Source: Thermoleophilia bacterium
Lineage (GTDB): Bacteria; Actinomycetota; Thermoleophilia; BMS3ABIN01
NCBI GenBank assembly: GCA_014874265.1
Contig: JACWAM010000104.1
Coordinates: 1-35,292 of the forward strand
DNA length: 35,292 nucleotides
Direction: 5' to 3'
Every line of letters starts with the position of its first letter. Positions within the stretch are counted from its first letter, which is position 1. Below the pieces are notes generated by a model, which saw nothing but the letters and a program-made list of their open reading frames with translations, searched no databases and was not told the origin of the DNA. This document shows, in pieces, positions 27,355 through 34,897 of the stretch. The position numbers were made by a program, and so were the translations under genes.

Positions 27355-27401
27355 GGTCCTCCTTTACATTTCTGTCAGTTAATCAGCGGGCGACCTGCTG
27401 C

Positions 27402-27773
27402 TTAAAAGATCATAGTATTGCGCTGATCTTCCATCATCTTGTCAACCTGATCCGCGGCAATGACTTCCGGCTGGATGATCAGATCGTCCAGAGTCAGGCC
27501 GCGCGCCTTGAGCGAGTCGCCGTCGATATAGAGCTTTTCGACGTCATAAACCGGCTCCAGCGCCTTGAAAGTAGGCGAGAAGTCCTTGATGCCGGTGGCG
27601 GCGTTGTCCATTCCCTTCTTGAGCGCCAGGACACCGTCATCGATGAAGAGGACCGTCAGATCCTGCTCGTAGGCGGCCATCATCACCACATTTTCCAGTC
27701 CTTCAAAAGAATAGATACTCCCGTACGGAGCGGTACGAAAGACAACCATAAGTTTCGCTGCTTCATCATTCAC
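27402..27773 (-). CDS. dsrF: sulfurtransferase complex subunit DsrF (TusC-like)
   Basis: DsrF is a structural subunit of DsrEFH. The 123 residues have RTAPYGSIYSFEGLENVVMM (~13-32), LTVLFIDDGVLALKKGMD and DSLKARGLTLDDLI, which follow the DsrF/TusC pattern closely. No cysteine is present, in line with a non-catalytic role. It lies between dsrE and dsrH with short spacers. Its C-terminal end is shorter than in Allochromatium DsrF. Confidence 0.92.
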   Translation of the reverse strand: MNDEAAKLMVVFRTAPYGSIYSFEGLENVVMMAAYEQDLTVLFIDDGVLALKKGMDNAATGIKDFSPTFKALEPVYDVEKLYIDGDSLKARGLTLDDLIIQPEVIAADQVDKMMEDQRNTMIF

Positions 27774-27790
27774 TCTTGCTCACCTCTTTC

Positions 27791-28150
27791 CTAAGCTCTG
27801 AAGGTTACCAGCCGGTCGGCCTCGATCGCGAGGTCGGTCAGCATCCCGAGACCGCCAATCTTGAAATTCTCGGCAACGACTTCATCAACGATGCCGCGTC
27901 GTTTGGCGGCGGCGACGCAGACGATGTACTCGATGCCGTGCTCCTTGGACAGATCCGTCCACCGCTCCTGAATATGACGATCATCTCTTTGGACATCCAT
28001 CAGTTTTGTGGCATTAAGAACGCCATCCTGATAAAAGAAGACGCGAGAAATCTCGTGGCCTTTCTCGACGGCGGCCTTGGCGAAATTGTAAGCGCTGTCG
28101 GATGCCTCGTGCTGATATGGTCCTTCCAGAATCAAAATACCGAATTTCAC
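27791..28150 (-). CDS. dsrE: sulfurtransferase complex subunit DsrE (TusD-like)
   Basis: DsrE carries the sulfur-binding cysteine of the DsrEFH complex. The 119 residues contain GPYQHEASDSAYNFAKAAVE (~11-30), RVFFYQDGV, the active-site IEYIVCVAAAKRRGIVDE with Cys78 exactly at the residue number of the essential Cys78 of Allochromatium vinosum DsrE, and FKIGGLGMLTDLAIEADRL. It lacks a ~12-residue insertion after the active site that I recall in the Allochromatium protein. The start is GTG with AAGGAG nine bases upstream. It heads the dsrEFH unit and has its own promoter. Confidence 0.94.
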   Translation of the reverse strand: MKFGILILEGPYQHEASDSAYNFAKAAVEKGHEISRVFFYQDGVLNATKLMDVQRDDRHIQERWTDLSKEHGIEYIVCVAAAKRRGIVDEVVAENFKIGGLGMLTDLAIEADRLVTFRA

Positions 28151-28247
28151 AGCCCATCACTCCTTCCTGAAAAAGATTGCCGGGGTTGGCGCGCAGATTG
28201 TGCGAACCTTAAAAGACCACTTGAGCCCCCACATCACACCCCGCGCT

Positions 28248-28276
28248 ATCGTATAGAGGCAGCGGAATATTGTCAA
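28248..28276 (-). promoter_or_regulatory. strong promoter for dsrEFH
   Basis: On the minus strand a perfect TTGACA (28271-28276) and TACGAT (28248-28253) are separated by 17 nt. Transcription would begin near 28241, about 90 nt before dsrE. It lies in the 205-nt gap between dsrL1 and dsrE and separates dsrEFH from the upstream dsr genes. Confidence 0.7.
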
Positions 28277-28327
28277 ATTCGGAGCTTCTTTGGCGGCGCG
28301 GGGATTTGTCGAAAAAGAGCTCGAAAG

Positions 28328-28348
28328 TGAAAACTTTGAACCTGGAAC
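28328..28348. repeat. heptad repeat after dsrL1
   Basis: Units TGAAAAC, TTTGAAC and CTGGAAC lie directly behind the dsrL1 stop codon. The 17 bases 28332-28348 are an inverted match (15 of 17) to 32621-32637 on the far side of the dsrAB-L1 module. Confidence 0.65.
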
Positions 28349-28355
28349 CGGCGGT

Positions 28356-30140
28356 TTACATCCCCATCTCGATGTAGCCGCAGGGGCAGCAGTCGGCGCA
28401 GACATGGCAGCCGATGCATTTGGTGTAATCAGTGAACATGATCTGGCCCACCGGCATCTTCATGTCCCGGCTGATAGCGTGCGTGGGGCAATTGACCCGG
28501 CAGCGATCGCAGGTAAAGCAGAGTCCGCAGCTCATGCAGCGGTACGTTTCCTCGGTGGCCCGCTCCCGGGAGAGTGGCAGATTTACCTCCTCAAAACCGG
28601 CGACGCGCTCGGCGTCCGGCAGCTCGCCCGCCTCATGGCGGGAAGCGGCGGCATAAAAATCGAGATCGATCCGGTCGTAATCAATCGGCTTGCGCGGGTG
28701 CGGCTCCTTGTATTCAAAACCGCGCAGGTAGGCGTCAATGGCGCGGGCAGCCTTGCGGCCGCGGCCCACGGCCATCGTGGCAACACCGGCCTTGATCAGA
28801 TCGCCGCCGGCAAAGACGCCGGGAGTGCCGGTCCACCCGAAAACCCCGGCCTCAATGCGGCCCGACTCGCCCGTCAGCGCGCTCATCCCTGTCAGATCGG
28901 CCCGCTGTCCGATAGCGGCCACGATCGTGTCTGCTTCCATGTCAAACTCCGATCCCGGAACCGGCACCGGCCGCCGGCGGCCGCTTTCGTCAAGCTCGCC
29001 GAGCTGCATCCGGATGCAGGTAAGGATCAGGCGGTGGGCGGCTCCCTCTCCCGCCGGGCGGATCTTTTCCGGCGCCGCCAGAAAGTCCAACTTGACACCC
29101 TCGTGGATCGCACCTTCAACCTCGGACTCCAGCGCCGGCATCTCCGCCTGCGTCCGGCGGTAAACCAGGCCGACTTCGGGTCCCAGTCTCAGGCAGACAC
29201 GCGCAACATCGACGGCCGAATTGCCGCCGCCGATAACAAGCACCCGCGATCCCAGCTCAAACTTCTCACCGGCGTTGAGCAATTTGATCAGGTCGATACC
29301 GGGCACGACGCCTGTCAGCTCCTCGCCATCGATATTTAACCGGATTCCTTCCCGCAGCCCCAGCGCCACGTAGACCGCGTCAAACACCTGGCGGAGGCCG
29401 TCCAGACTGACGTCCCGCCCCACCATCGTGCCCGGCCGGAACTCGACTCCTTCCATATCAATAATCCGCTGGACTTCCCGCTCGATTATCCCGCGCGGCA
29501 GCCGGTAGAGGGGCAGCCCGTACCTGAGCATGCCGCCCGGCTCGGCGTCGGCTTCAAGGACCGTCACCGGATAGCCGCGCCTGGCGAGCTGATAGGCACA
29601 GGAAAGGCCGGAAGGGCCGGAGCCGATAACGGCGACCTTTTTGTCCTTTTTCTTGTACGTGAGTTTCCGCAGCTTCAGGCCGCGCTCGAGGCCGTGATCA
29701 CCGATATATCGCTCCAGGCTGTGGATTGCGATCGGCTCATCCTTGTGGCCGCGATTGCACGCATCCTCGCAGGGATGGGGACAGATGCGGCCGTGCACTG
29801 CCGGGAACGGGTTATGATCGGTCAGAATGTACCACGCTTCATCCAACGACTCCTCATGCGAACGGCCAAACTGCAGCGCTTGGGCGATCTCGGTCAGGTA
29901 GCCGCGGGCATCCTCGCTGCTGGGGCAGGCGCCCTTGCAGGGCGCCTCGCGCCGGACATATACCGGGCAGCTGAGCCCGTCGCGGTCATAAACGGGGTAA
30001 GCCTCGGAAGGATCCGGGGTTTTGACATGAACTGTCTGCAGGCTGCGTTTGCCGGCGCTCATGACGGACAGCCCGCCGAAAACAAAGTCTGGAATCTCCC
30101 GCCATCGCCAGGCCGGCTTGCCGCGAGCCGCACACCCCAT
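28356..30140 (-). CDS. dsrL: DsrL-type NAD(P)H:acceptor oxidoreductase, copy 1
   Basis: DsrL is an iron-sulfur flavoprotein related to the small subunit of glutamate synthase; it exchanges electrons between NAD(P)H and DsrAB. It has an N-terminal Cys cluster (CKGACP ~68-73 and CPHPCEDAC ~120-128) and an FAD site, VIGSGPSGLSCAYQLARRGY (~171-190). These are followed by an NAD(P) site, VIGGGNSAVDVARVCLRLG, with the downstream YRRTQAEMPA, and two C-terminal [4Fe-4S] motifs (CMSCGLCFTCDRCRVNCP and CIGCHVCADCCPCG). The ATG at 30140 gives 594 residues. An internal ATG at 30062 (568 residues) fits copy 2 better; neither has a good ribosome site. It lies 15 nt after dsrB. Confidence 0.9.
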   Translation of the reverse strand: MGCAARGKPAWRWREIPDFVFGGLSVMSAGKRSLQTVHVKTPDPSEAYPVYDRDGLSCPVYVRREAPCKGACPSSEDARGYLTEIAQALQFGRSHEESLDEAWYILTDHNPFPAVHGRICPHPCEDACNRGHKDEPIAIHSLERYIGDHGLERGLKLRKLTYKKKDKKVAVIGSGPSGLSCAYQLARRGYPVTVLEADAEPGGMLRYGLPLYRLPRGIIEREVQRIIDMEGVEFRPGTMVGRDVSLDGLRQVFDAVYVALGLREGIRLNIDGEELTGVVPGIDLIKLLNAGEKFELGSRVLVIGGGNSAVDVARVCLRLGPEVGLVYRRTQAEMPALESEVEGAIHEGVKLDFLAAPEKIRPAGEGAAHRLILTCIRMQLGELDESGRRRPVPVPGSEFDMEADTIVAAIGQRADLTGMSALTGESGRIEAGVFGWTGTPGVFAGGDLIKAGVATMAVGRGRKAARAIDAYLRGFEYKEPHPRKPIDYDRIDLDFYAAASRHEAGELPDAERVAGFEEVNLPLSRERATEETYRCMSCGLCFTCDRCRVNCPTHAISRDMKMPVGQIMFTDYTKCIGCHVCADCCPCGYIEMGM

Positions 30141-30155
30141 TGCGTTTCTTTCACA

Positions 30156-31232
30156 CTACAACCTGACATGTGAAGAGGTGTTGAACGTTGTCCGCGCCCA
30201 CCGGTAGTTGTCAATGTGATATTTGGTGAACTCGAAACCGGTCAGGTCGAAAAAGTTCTTCCAGCCAATCCGGTCGATCCATTCGCCGACGCGCTCAAAC
30301 TCGCGGGCGCCATCCTTGTAAGCGTTAAGCAGGCGCTTAAGAGCGTCGCCTACCTCCGGCCAACGGGGCGGATTGTTAGGCAGTCCGATGGCAGCCAGTT
30401 TCATGAACGCCGGGCCGCTACGGGTGTGCGAAGATTTGCCTCCCACCCAGATCGAGAGGGTGTCGGTGTCGCCGTCCCTGATCTCGATGGCGGGGCATTG
30501 GGCATGGCAGGCGCCGCAATACATACACTTTTCTTCAATCACCTCAACAGTGTCATGGCCGTCTTTCCGGTCGGGCCGGATCGCCATCACCGGACAGATA
30601 GCAATCACTTTCGGCAGCTCGCATCTGCCCACCATTTCGTGGTCAATCACGGGCGGGTGGTGATGCTGCAAATTAATGGCGATGTCGGTCTGGCCGCCAC
30701 AGTTGATAGTGCAGCAGGAAGTTGATATTTTTACTCGCTGGGGGAAATTTTCGTGCGTAAATTCCTCGTAGAGCATGTCCATAATGGATTTGACCACGCC
30801 GGAGGCATCCGTATTGGGAAGATTGCAATGCAGCCATCCCTGCGTATGGATGATGTTGTGCACGGAGCGGCCGGTGCCGCCGACGGGAAAGCCAAGCACC
30901 TTTTCGATCTCATCGATGAGCGGCTGCACCTCCGCCTCGGTTTCTACCTGAAACTCAACATTATTGCGGCTGGTGAAGCGCAGCCGTCCCTGGCAGAATT
31001 TGTCCGCGACATCGCAGATCCGCCTCAGCAACCGGGCGCTCATCAGCCGCGGCGAGCCGGCGCGAACGGTAAACAGGTTGTCGCCGCTCTCGGCCTCATG
31101 GACAAAGACGCCCGGCCGGATGTCCCGGTGTCCGGTCCAGCGGCCATAATTCCGCTGCATCGACGGGTGCAGATAGGGCTCGTAATCGGGAGCGCCGTTG
31201 TCTCTCGGCGCCCGGGGCTTGATCGGGCTCAC
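30156..31232 (-). CDS. dsrB: dissimilatory sulfite reductase beta subunit, copy 1
   Basis: DsrB holds the catalytic siroheme-[4Fe-4S] of sulfite reductase. With a GTG start at 31232, justified by AAGGAG six bases upstream and by the dsrA stop just before, it has 358 residues. Cluster ligands are Cys136, Cys173, Cys174 and Cys178 (SCCTINCGGQ), spaced exactly as in Desulfovibrio DsrB. The ferredoxin domain is CMYCGACHAQCP (~236-247) with CP at ~213. The short CGGQ-TDIAI loop and the C-terminal SSHVRL differ from the second DsrB in this window. From memory they recall DsrB of sulfur oxidisers, which needs a phylogeny. Confidence 0.95.
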   Translation of the reverse strand: MSPIKPRAPRDNGAPDYEPYLHPSMQRNYGRWTGHRDIRPGVFVHEAESGDNLFTVRAGSPRLMSARLLRRICDVADKFCQGRLRFTSRNNVEFQVETEAEVQPLIDEIEKVLGFPVGGTGRSVHNIIHTQGWLHCNLPNTDASGVVKSIMDMLYEEFTHENFPQRVKISTSCCTINCGGQTDIAINLQHHHPPVIDHEMVGRCELPKVIAICPVMAIRPDRKDGHDTVEVIEEKCMYCGACHAQCPAIEIRDGDTDTLSIWVGGKSSHTRSGPAFMKLAAIGLPNNPPRWPEVGDALKRLLNAYKDGAREFERVGEWIDRIGWKNFFDLTGFEFTKYHIDNYRWARTTFNTSSHVRL

Positions 31233-31248
31233 CTCATTCTCCTTGTCT

Positions 31249-32511
31249 TTAAGCTTCCGCTTCCGGTCCTTCCGGCTCGCGGTTAAGCACGTTGGCCGCC
31301 TTGTGTGGCTCCCCTTCGATGCGGGGGGCCGTATATTCCTCAAACTTGATGTAAGGATTGCTGCGCGGCTGCCTCACCATCTGTGGATTCGGCTCGAGGC
31401 CAACGCCATCGAGGAAGGTCCCCAGCCCGACACGGTCGATAAATTCGCCGACCCGCTCGTGCTCGAGGCCGTGCTCGCCCCAGAAATCCCAGATTCGCTC
31501 GACGATGGCGCAGAACGTTTCGTAATCCTCATCAGTCTCCAGTTTGAGAAACGGAACCAGGGCCGAAGCAAGCATGTCGCCGTTGCGCACGGTGCGTTTG
31601 CCGCCGATGAGCAGGGTAACGCCACGATCGTTTCCCGGCGCCAGGGCGCCATGCATCACGTTGATGCAGTGCATGCAGCGAACGCAGTTACGATCGTCAA
31701 TCTCCATCCGGTCGCCTACCAGCCGCATGCAGAGCGTCGGGCAACGCGAAGTGACATTGCCGATCACCCAATCTGCCCCTTTTCCCGCGACGAACTCCTC
31801 AACCACTTCCTGATTAATTTGAATGTTGTCGCGCCAGGTGCCGATGACCGGCATGTCCGAACGCGAGGTGGCGTTAGAGCAGTCATTGGCGCATCCCGAC
31901 AGCTTGAATTTGTATTTGTAGGGAAACTCCGGCCGGTGCAGATAACCGATGTACTTGTCCGTCAGATACTTGGTCAGCTTCAGCGTGTCATAACATGACA
32001 TCTCACAGCGCGCCGGCCCGATGCAGCAGGGAATGGTCCGCATGCCATTGCCGGAGCCGCCAATATCCCAGCCGTCTTCCATGAGCACCTCGGCGGCTTC
32101 GAACAGCTTCTCATTGTCGTATCCGAGCAGGAGGATGTCGCCGGTCATCCCATGCAGTTGGAGGATGCCGGCGCCGTACTCTTCACTGATGTCCGCCAGC
32201 TGCCTGAGCGCCGCGGTCGAGTAGACAAAGGCCGGGGGCTCGATCACCCGGATCGTGTGAAACTGGGCCACATCCGGAAGCTTGTCGCCCAGATTGGAGT
32301 AACGGGCGATGACACCGCCGCCGTAGCCGGCTACGTTGAGGACAGTGCCGCGCCAGAAGTCCCAGCGGTTTTCATAAGATTCCTCCAGCTGCTCAAGCAA
32401 CTGGTTCAACTTCGGGTTGCGCTGCGCCTGATCCTTGAGATCCTTGACAAAGCTGGGCCAGGGACCTGTTTCCAGCTCGTCAAGCAGCGGCAGCTTCAGC
32501 TCATCTGACAC
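31249..32511 (-). CDS. dsrA: dissimilatory sulfite reductase alpha subunit
   Basis: DsrA pairs with DsrB in the alpha2beta2 enzyme that reduces sulfite, or works in reverse on reduced sulfur. The 420 residues include the siroheme/cluster motif Cys163-x5-Cys169 (CCIGPARCEMSCYDT), the alternating substrate lysines in YKYKFKLSGC (199, 201, 203), Cys207-x3-Cys211 and the ferredoxin domain with Cys257 and CVRCMHC (276-282). The start is GTG with AAAGGAG upstream. Its 3' end is 16 nt before the dsrB GTG. All residues expected of an active enzyme are present. It has its own candidate promoter. Confidence 0.96.
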   Translation of the reverse strand: MSDELKLPLLDELETGPWPSFVKDLKDQAQRNPKLNQLLEQLEESYENRWDFWRGTVLNVAGYGGGVIARYSNLGDKLPDVAQFHTIRVIEPPAFVYSTAALRQLADISEEYGAGILQLHGMTGDILLLGYDNEKLFEAAEVLMEDGWDIGGSGNGMRTIPCCIGPARCEMSCYDTLKLTKYLTDKYIGYLHRPEFPYKYKFKLSGCANDCSNATSRSDMPVIGTWRDNIQINQEVVEEFVAGKGADWVIGNVTSRCPTLCMRLVGDRMEIDDRNCVRCMHCINVMHGALAPGNDRGVTLLIGGKRTVRNGDMLASALVPFLKLETDEDYETFCAIVERIWDFWGEHGLEHERVGEFIDRVGLGTFLDGVGLEPNPQMVRQPRSNPYIKFEEYTAPRIEGEPHKAANVLNREPEGPEAEA

Positions 32512-32577
32512 AAATTCTCCTTTCGTAAAACTCCTGCAAGCTGCGTCGAGTTGCCTTGATGCGTGGGAGATGTCCGA

Positions 32578-32605
32578 ATTTTAACCGGTATTAGTGCTTT
32601 TTAAA
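32578..32605 (-). promoter_or_regulatory. candidate promoter for dsrA-dsrB-dsrL1
   Basis: On the minus strand TTTAAA (32600-32605) and TAAAAT (32578-32583) are separated by 16 nt, placing the start about 60 nt before dsrA. The -35 is weak. It lies downstream of a hairpin that may end the preceding dsr unit. Confidence 0.4.
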
Positions 32606-32620
32606 CTGGTGCAACAACTT

Positions 32621-32641
32621 GATCCAAGTTCAAAGTTCAAA
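32621..32641. repeat. heptad repeat upstream of dsrA
   Basis: Units GATCCAA, GTTCAAA and GTTCAAA lie just behind the dsrA promoter region. They are an inverted match to 28328-28348. Confidence 0.65.
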
Positions 32642-32690
32642 AAATTTTTCAGTCATAAAATCAGAGGGGAACAGGTTTGACGAAATTTAT

Positions 32691-32712
32691 CCGGAGCGAA
32701 GCCGAAGCGAGG
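32691..32712 (-). repeat. dispersed CCTCGGCTTCG-type repeat, inverted truncated copy 4
   Basis: On the minus strand it reads CCTCGCTTCGGCTTCGCTCC then GG. It lies in the 326-nt gap between dsrL2 and dsrA, which otherwise holds only a hairpin, the heptad block and a promoter. Confidence 0.45.
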
Positions 32713-32782
32713 CACCAATATCTGACATCCGGCTCATGAGGACGCCGCCTATGGCATTTGCAGCCAACCGTAGCAGAACGAA

Positions 32783-32812
32783 TGGGGCGCGGCCTGCGCA
32801 GGCCGCGCCCCA
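32783..32812. terminator. 30-nt perfect palindrome after dsrL2
   Basis: Bases 32783-32797 and 32798-32812 are perfect reverse complements, giving a very stable GC-rich hairpin 26 nt past the dsrL2 stop. No long T-run follows on the minus strand. It most likely ends or protects the 3' end of the dsrB2-dsrD-dsrL2 transcript. Confidence 0.7.
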
Positions 32813-32837
32813 TGAGACTACCCGATTGTTGCTGCTT

Positions 32838-34532
32838 TTACCCCATGTCAATATAGTTGCAGGGGCATTCCTCGGCGCACTTGGAGCAGCCGACACAGGA
32901 GTCGAGATAGAACTTGTAGTACTCGTGCTCGTGCGTGCGATTCTCGGGGAGCACCTTCTTGATCGCGTTGTACGAACAGAACGAGTAGCAGTTGCCACAA
33001 TCAAAGCACATGCCGCAGCTCAGACAGCGCTTGGTCTCTTCGAGGGCAACCTCATCCTGGAAGGTGGAGACGACCTCGGTGAAATTACTCTTGCGTTCAT
33101 CCGGCGACAGCGCCGCTTTCTGAGCCCGGTCGGCCGGCTGGTAATACGAAGCAGCCATATTATCGAACTTAACCACCTTCGCCGGGTACAGTTTGGGCAT
33201 CTCCTCGCCGCGGACATAGTAGTCGATCGCTTCAGCAGCCTTGCGGCCCAGGCCAATCGCTTCCGTAACCGTGCCCAGATGATTTGTGACATCGCCGCCG
33301 GCATAGACTCCCTCTTCGGAGGTCTGACCGGAAGCCTCATCCACGGTGATCCAGCCCCTCTCGTCCTTGAACGCCTCGATGCCGCCGAACTGCGGCCCCT
33401 GGCCGATCGCCGGCAGGACCATGTCGGCCTCGATGATAAACTCGGAGCCTTCCACCGGCTCCGGCCGCCGCCGGCCGCTGTCGTCCGGCTCGCCCAGTTC
33501 CATCTTGATGCACTTCAGACCCGTAACCTTGCCGCCGTCGCGGACGACCTCAACAGGTGCGGCCAGGTACTCGATGTGAATGCCCTCAGCCTCGGTGTCC
33601 TCGATCTCCTCTTCCTCAGCAGGCATCTCGTCACGGGTACGCCGGTACACGATCTGGGGCTCCGCGCCCATCCTGAGGGATGCGCGGGCCGCGTCTACGG
33701 CGCTGTTGCCGCCGCCGATGATCAGGACCTTCTTGCCCTTGACGTCAACAGCCTCGCCGCTGTTAACCATATTGAGAAATTCAACGGCGTTCATGACGCC
33801 TTCGCCCTCTTCACCGGGGATGCCGAGGTTCCAGCCCTCGTGCGCGCCGATACCGAGGAAGACGGCGTTATAGTCTTTCTTGACGTCGTCAATCGAAACA
33901 TCAGCGCCAACGCGCGTGCTGTACTTGATCTCGACGCCCAGTGCTTCCAAAGCCGCTACTTCGGCGTCCAGAATCTCTTCTGGCAATCTGTAGCTGGGGA
34001 TGCCGTAGCGAAGCATGCCGCCCGACTTCGGGAACGCCTCGAAAATCGTCACGGGATAGCCGCGGCGGGCCAGCTGAAACGCACAGGAAAGTCCGGCGGG
34101 ACCGGAACCGATGACCGCCACTTTTTCAGCATGCGCCTCGCCTTCGAGTTTCTCGTGCGCCAGTTTGCTGCTGATGCCAAAGTCGCCGATAAAACGCTCG
34201 ATCTGGTTAATTGAAAGAGCCTCATCCTTATACTGCCGGTTACAGTCCGTCTCGCAGAAATGCGGGCATACACGGCCCAGGACCGCCGGCAGCGGGTTGG
34301 TCTGGGTCAGCACGCGCCATGCCTTCTCGGTGGCGGCGGCCATATCCATCCCGTTATCCTCGCCCTGCGCAATCGACGTCAGGAAACCGCGAATGTCATT
34401 GTCGCTGGGACAGGCATTCTGGCAAGGCGGAATCTTGGCGACGTAGCTCGGCCGGAGGTGCGAACCCTCACGGCCACGGCTGTAAGTCGCCGCGCCGATC
34501 TCTCTTTTTCTTATCTTTAATACTACCGCCAT
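32838..34532 (-). CDS. dsrL: DsrL-type NAD(P)H:acceptor oxidoreductase, copy 2
   Basis: This second DsrL has 564 residues and the same layout. It has an N-terminal Cys cluster (CQNACP ~37-42, CPHFCETDC ~89-97) and FAD site VIGSGPAGLSCAFQLARRGY (~140-159). The NAD(P) site is IIGGGNSAVDAARASLRMG with YRRTRDEMPAEE, and two [4Fe-4S] motifs close the C terminus (CLSCGMCFDCGNCYSFC at ~503-519 and CVGCSKCAEECPC at ~546-558). In the second-to-last cluster the usual CP is CS. The ATG has AAAGGAG upstream. It follows dsrD by about 100 nt. Pairing with DsrD suggests the DsrL-2 type described in sulfite/sulfate reducers; this assignment is inference. Confidence 0.92.
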   Translation of the reverse strand: MAVVLKIRKREIGAATYSRGREGSHLRPSYVAKIPPCQNACPSDNDIRGFLTSIAQGEDNGMDMAAATEKAWRVLTQTNPLPAVLGRVCPHFCETDCNRQYKDEALSINQIERFIGDFGISSKLAHEKLEGEAHAEKVAVIGSGPAGLSCAFQLARRGYPVTIFEAFPKSGGMLRYGIPSYRLPEEILDAEVAALEALGVEIKYSTRVGADVSIDDVKKDYNAVFLGIGAHEGWNLGIPGEEGEGVMNAVEFLNMVNSGEAVDVKGKKVLIIGGGNSAVDAARASLRMGAEPQIVYRRTRDEMPAEEEEIEDTEAEGIHIEYLAAPVEVVRDGGKVTGLKCIKMELGEPDDSGRRRPEPVEGSEFIIEADMVLPAIGQGPQFGGIEAFKDERGWITVDEASGQTSEEGVYAGGDVTNHLGTVTEAIGLGRKAAEAIDYYVRGEEMPKLYPAKVVKFDNMAASYYQPADRAQKAALSPDERKSNFTEVVSTFQDEVALEETKRCLSCGMCFDCGNCYSFCSYNAIKKVLPENRTHEHEYYKFYLDSCVGCSKCAEECPCNYIDMG

Positions 34533-34634
34533 ATGGTTCTCCTTTGGTTCACGGGCGCTTGCCCACCAATTGCTTCGACGCGGACGAGCCGCTCCGGATT
34601 CAGCCTTGGAGTCAGCCCCTGCGATACCTTTCGA

Positions 34635-34883
34635 TTACTGATTTTCTGCAGCTTCCTTATGTGGCAGCTCGATGGAACTGCCGCCAAAGTAGCCGTAAAC
34701 CGTGCGCCCGGAATCCATCAAAATCTTGATGGCGGCCTTGACATCGGCGCGATTGACCTGGTCGCCATACTTGGCGGCCATGGCCTTCTGCAAATCGCCT
34801 GCCTTGACCTTTTTCTGCCCGGCGTTCTCAGCTACAATGGCGTAGCAATCTTCTGCCAGCTGCTCAACCGTTATATCCGCCAT
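34635..34883 (-). CDS. dsrD: DsrD, allosteric activator of dissimilatory sulfite reductase
   Basis: DsrD is a small winged-helix protein, reported to stimulate DsrAB activity and long used as a marker of reductive sulfur metabolism. The 82 residues fit the family in length and pattern: an N-terminal helical part (VEQLAEDCYAIVAEN), VNRADVKAAIKILMDSG, and the signature RTVYGYFGGSSIELPHKEAA at ~60-79. A GGAGGAGG ribosome site precedes the ATG. It lies 14 nt behind the second dsrB, the dsrABD order of sulfate reducers. Confidence 0.95.
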   Translation of the reverse strand: MADITVEQLAEDCYAIVAENAGQKKVKAGDLQKAMAAKYGDQVNRADVKAAIKILMDSGRTVYGYFGGSSIELPHKEAAENQ

Positions 34884-34897
34884 CCCAGAACCTCCTC

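Noticed and set aside
27064-28150. Reading dsrEFH as tusBCD for tRNA 2-thiolation
   Set aside because: The genes sit directly behind dsrAB-L and have the DsrE active-site context and spacing; tusA/tusE partners are not seen here. The two families are related, so a small doubt remains.
32619-34214. Plus-strand open frame of 531 codons opposite dsrL2
   Set aside because: It is antisense to a clear DsrL with all cofactor motifs; its own sequence has no recognisable domain and it arises from codon bias in GC-rich DNA.
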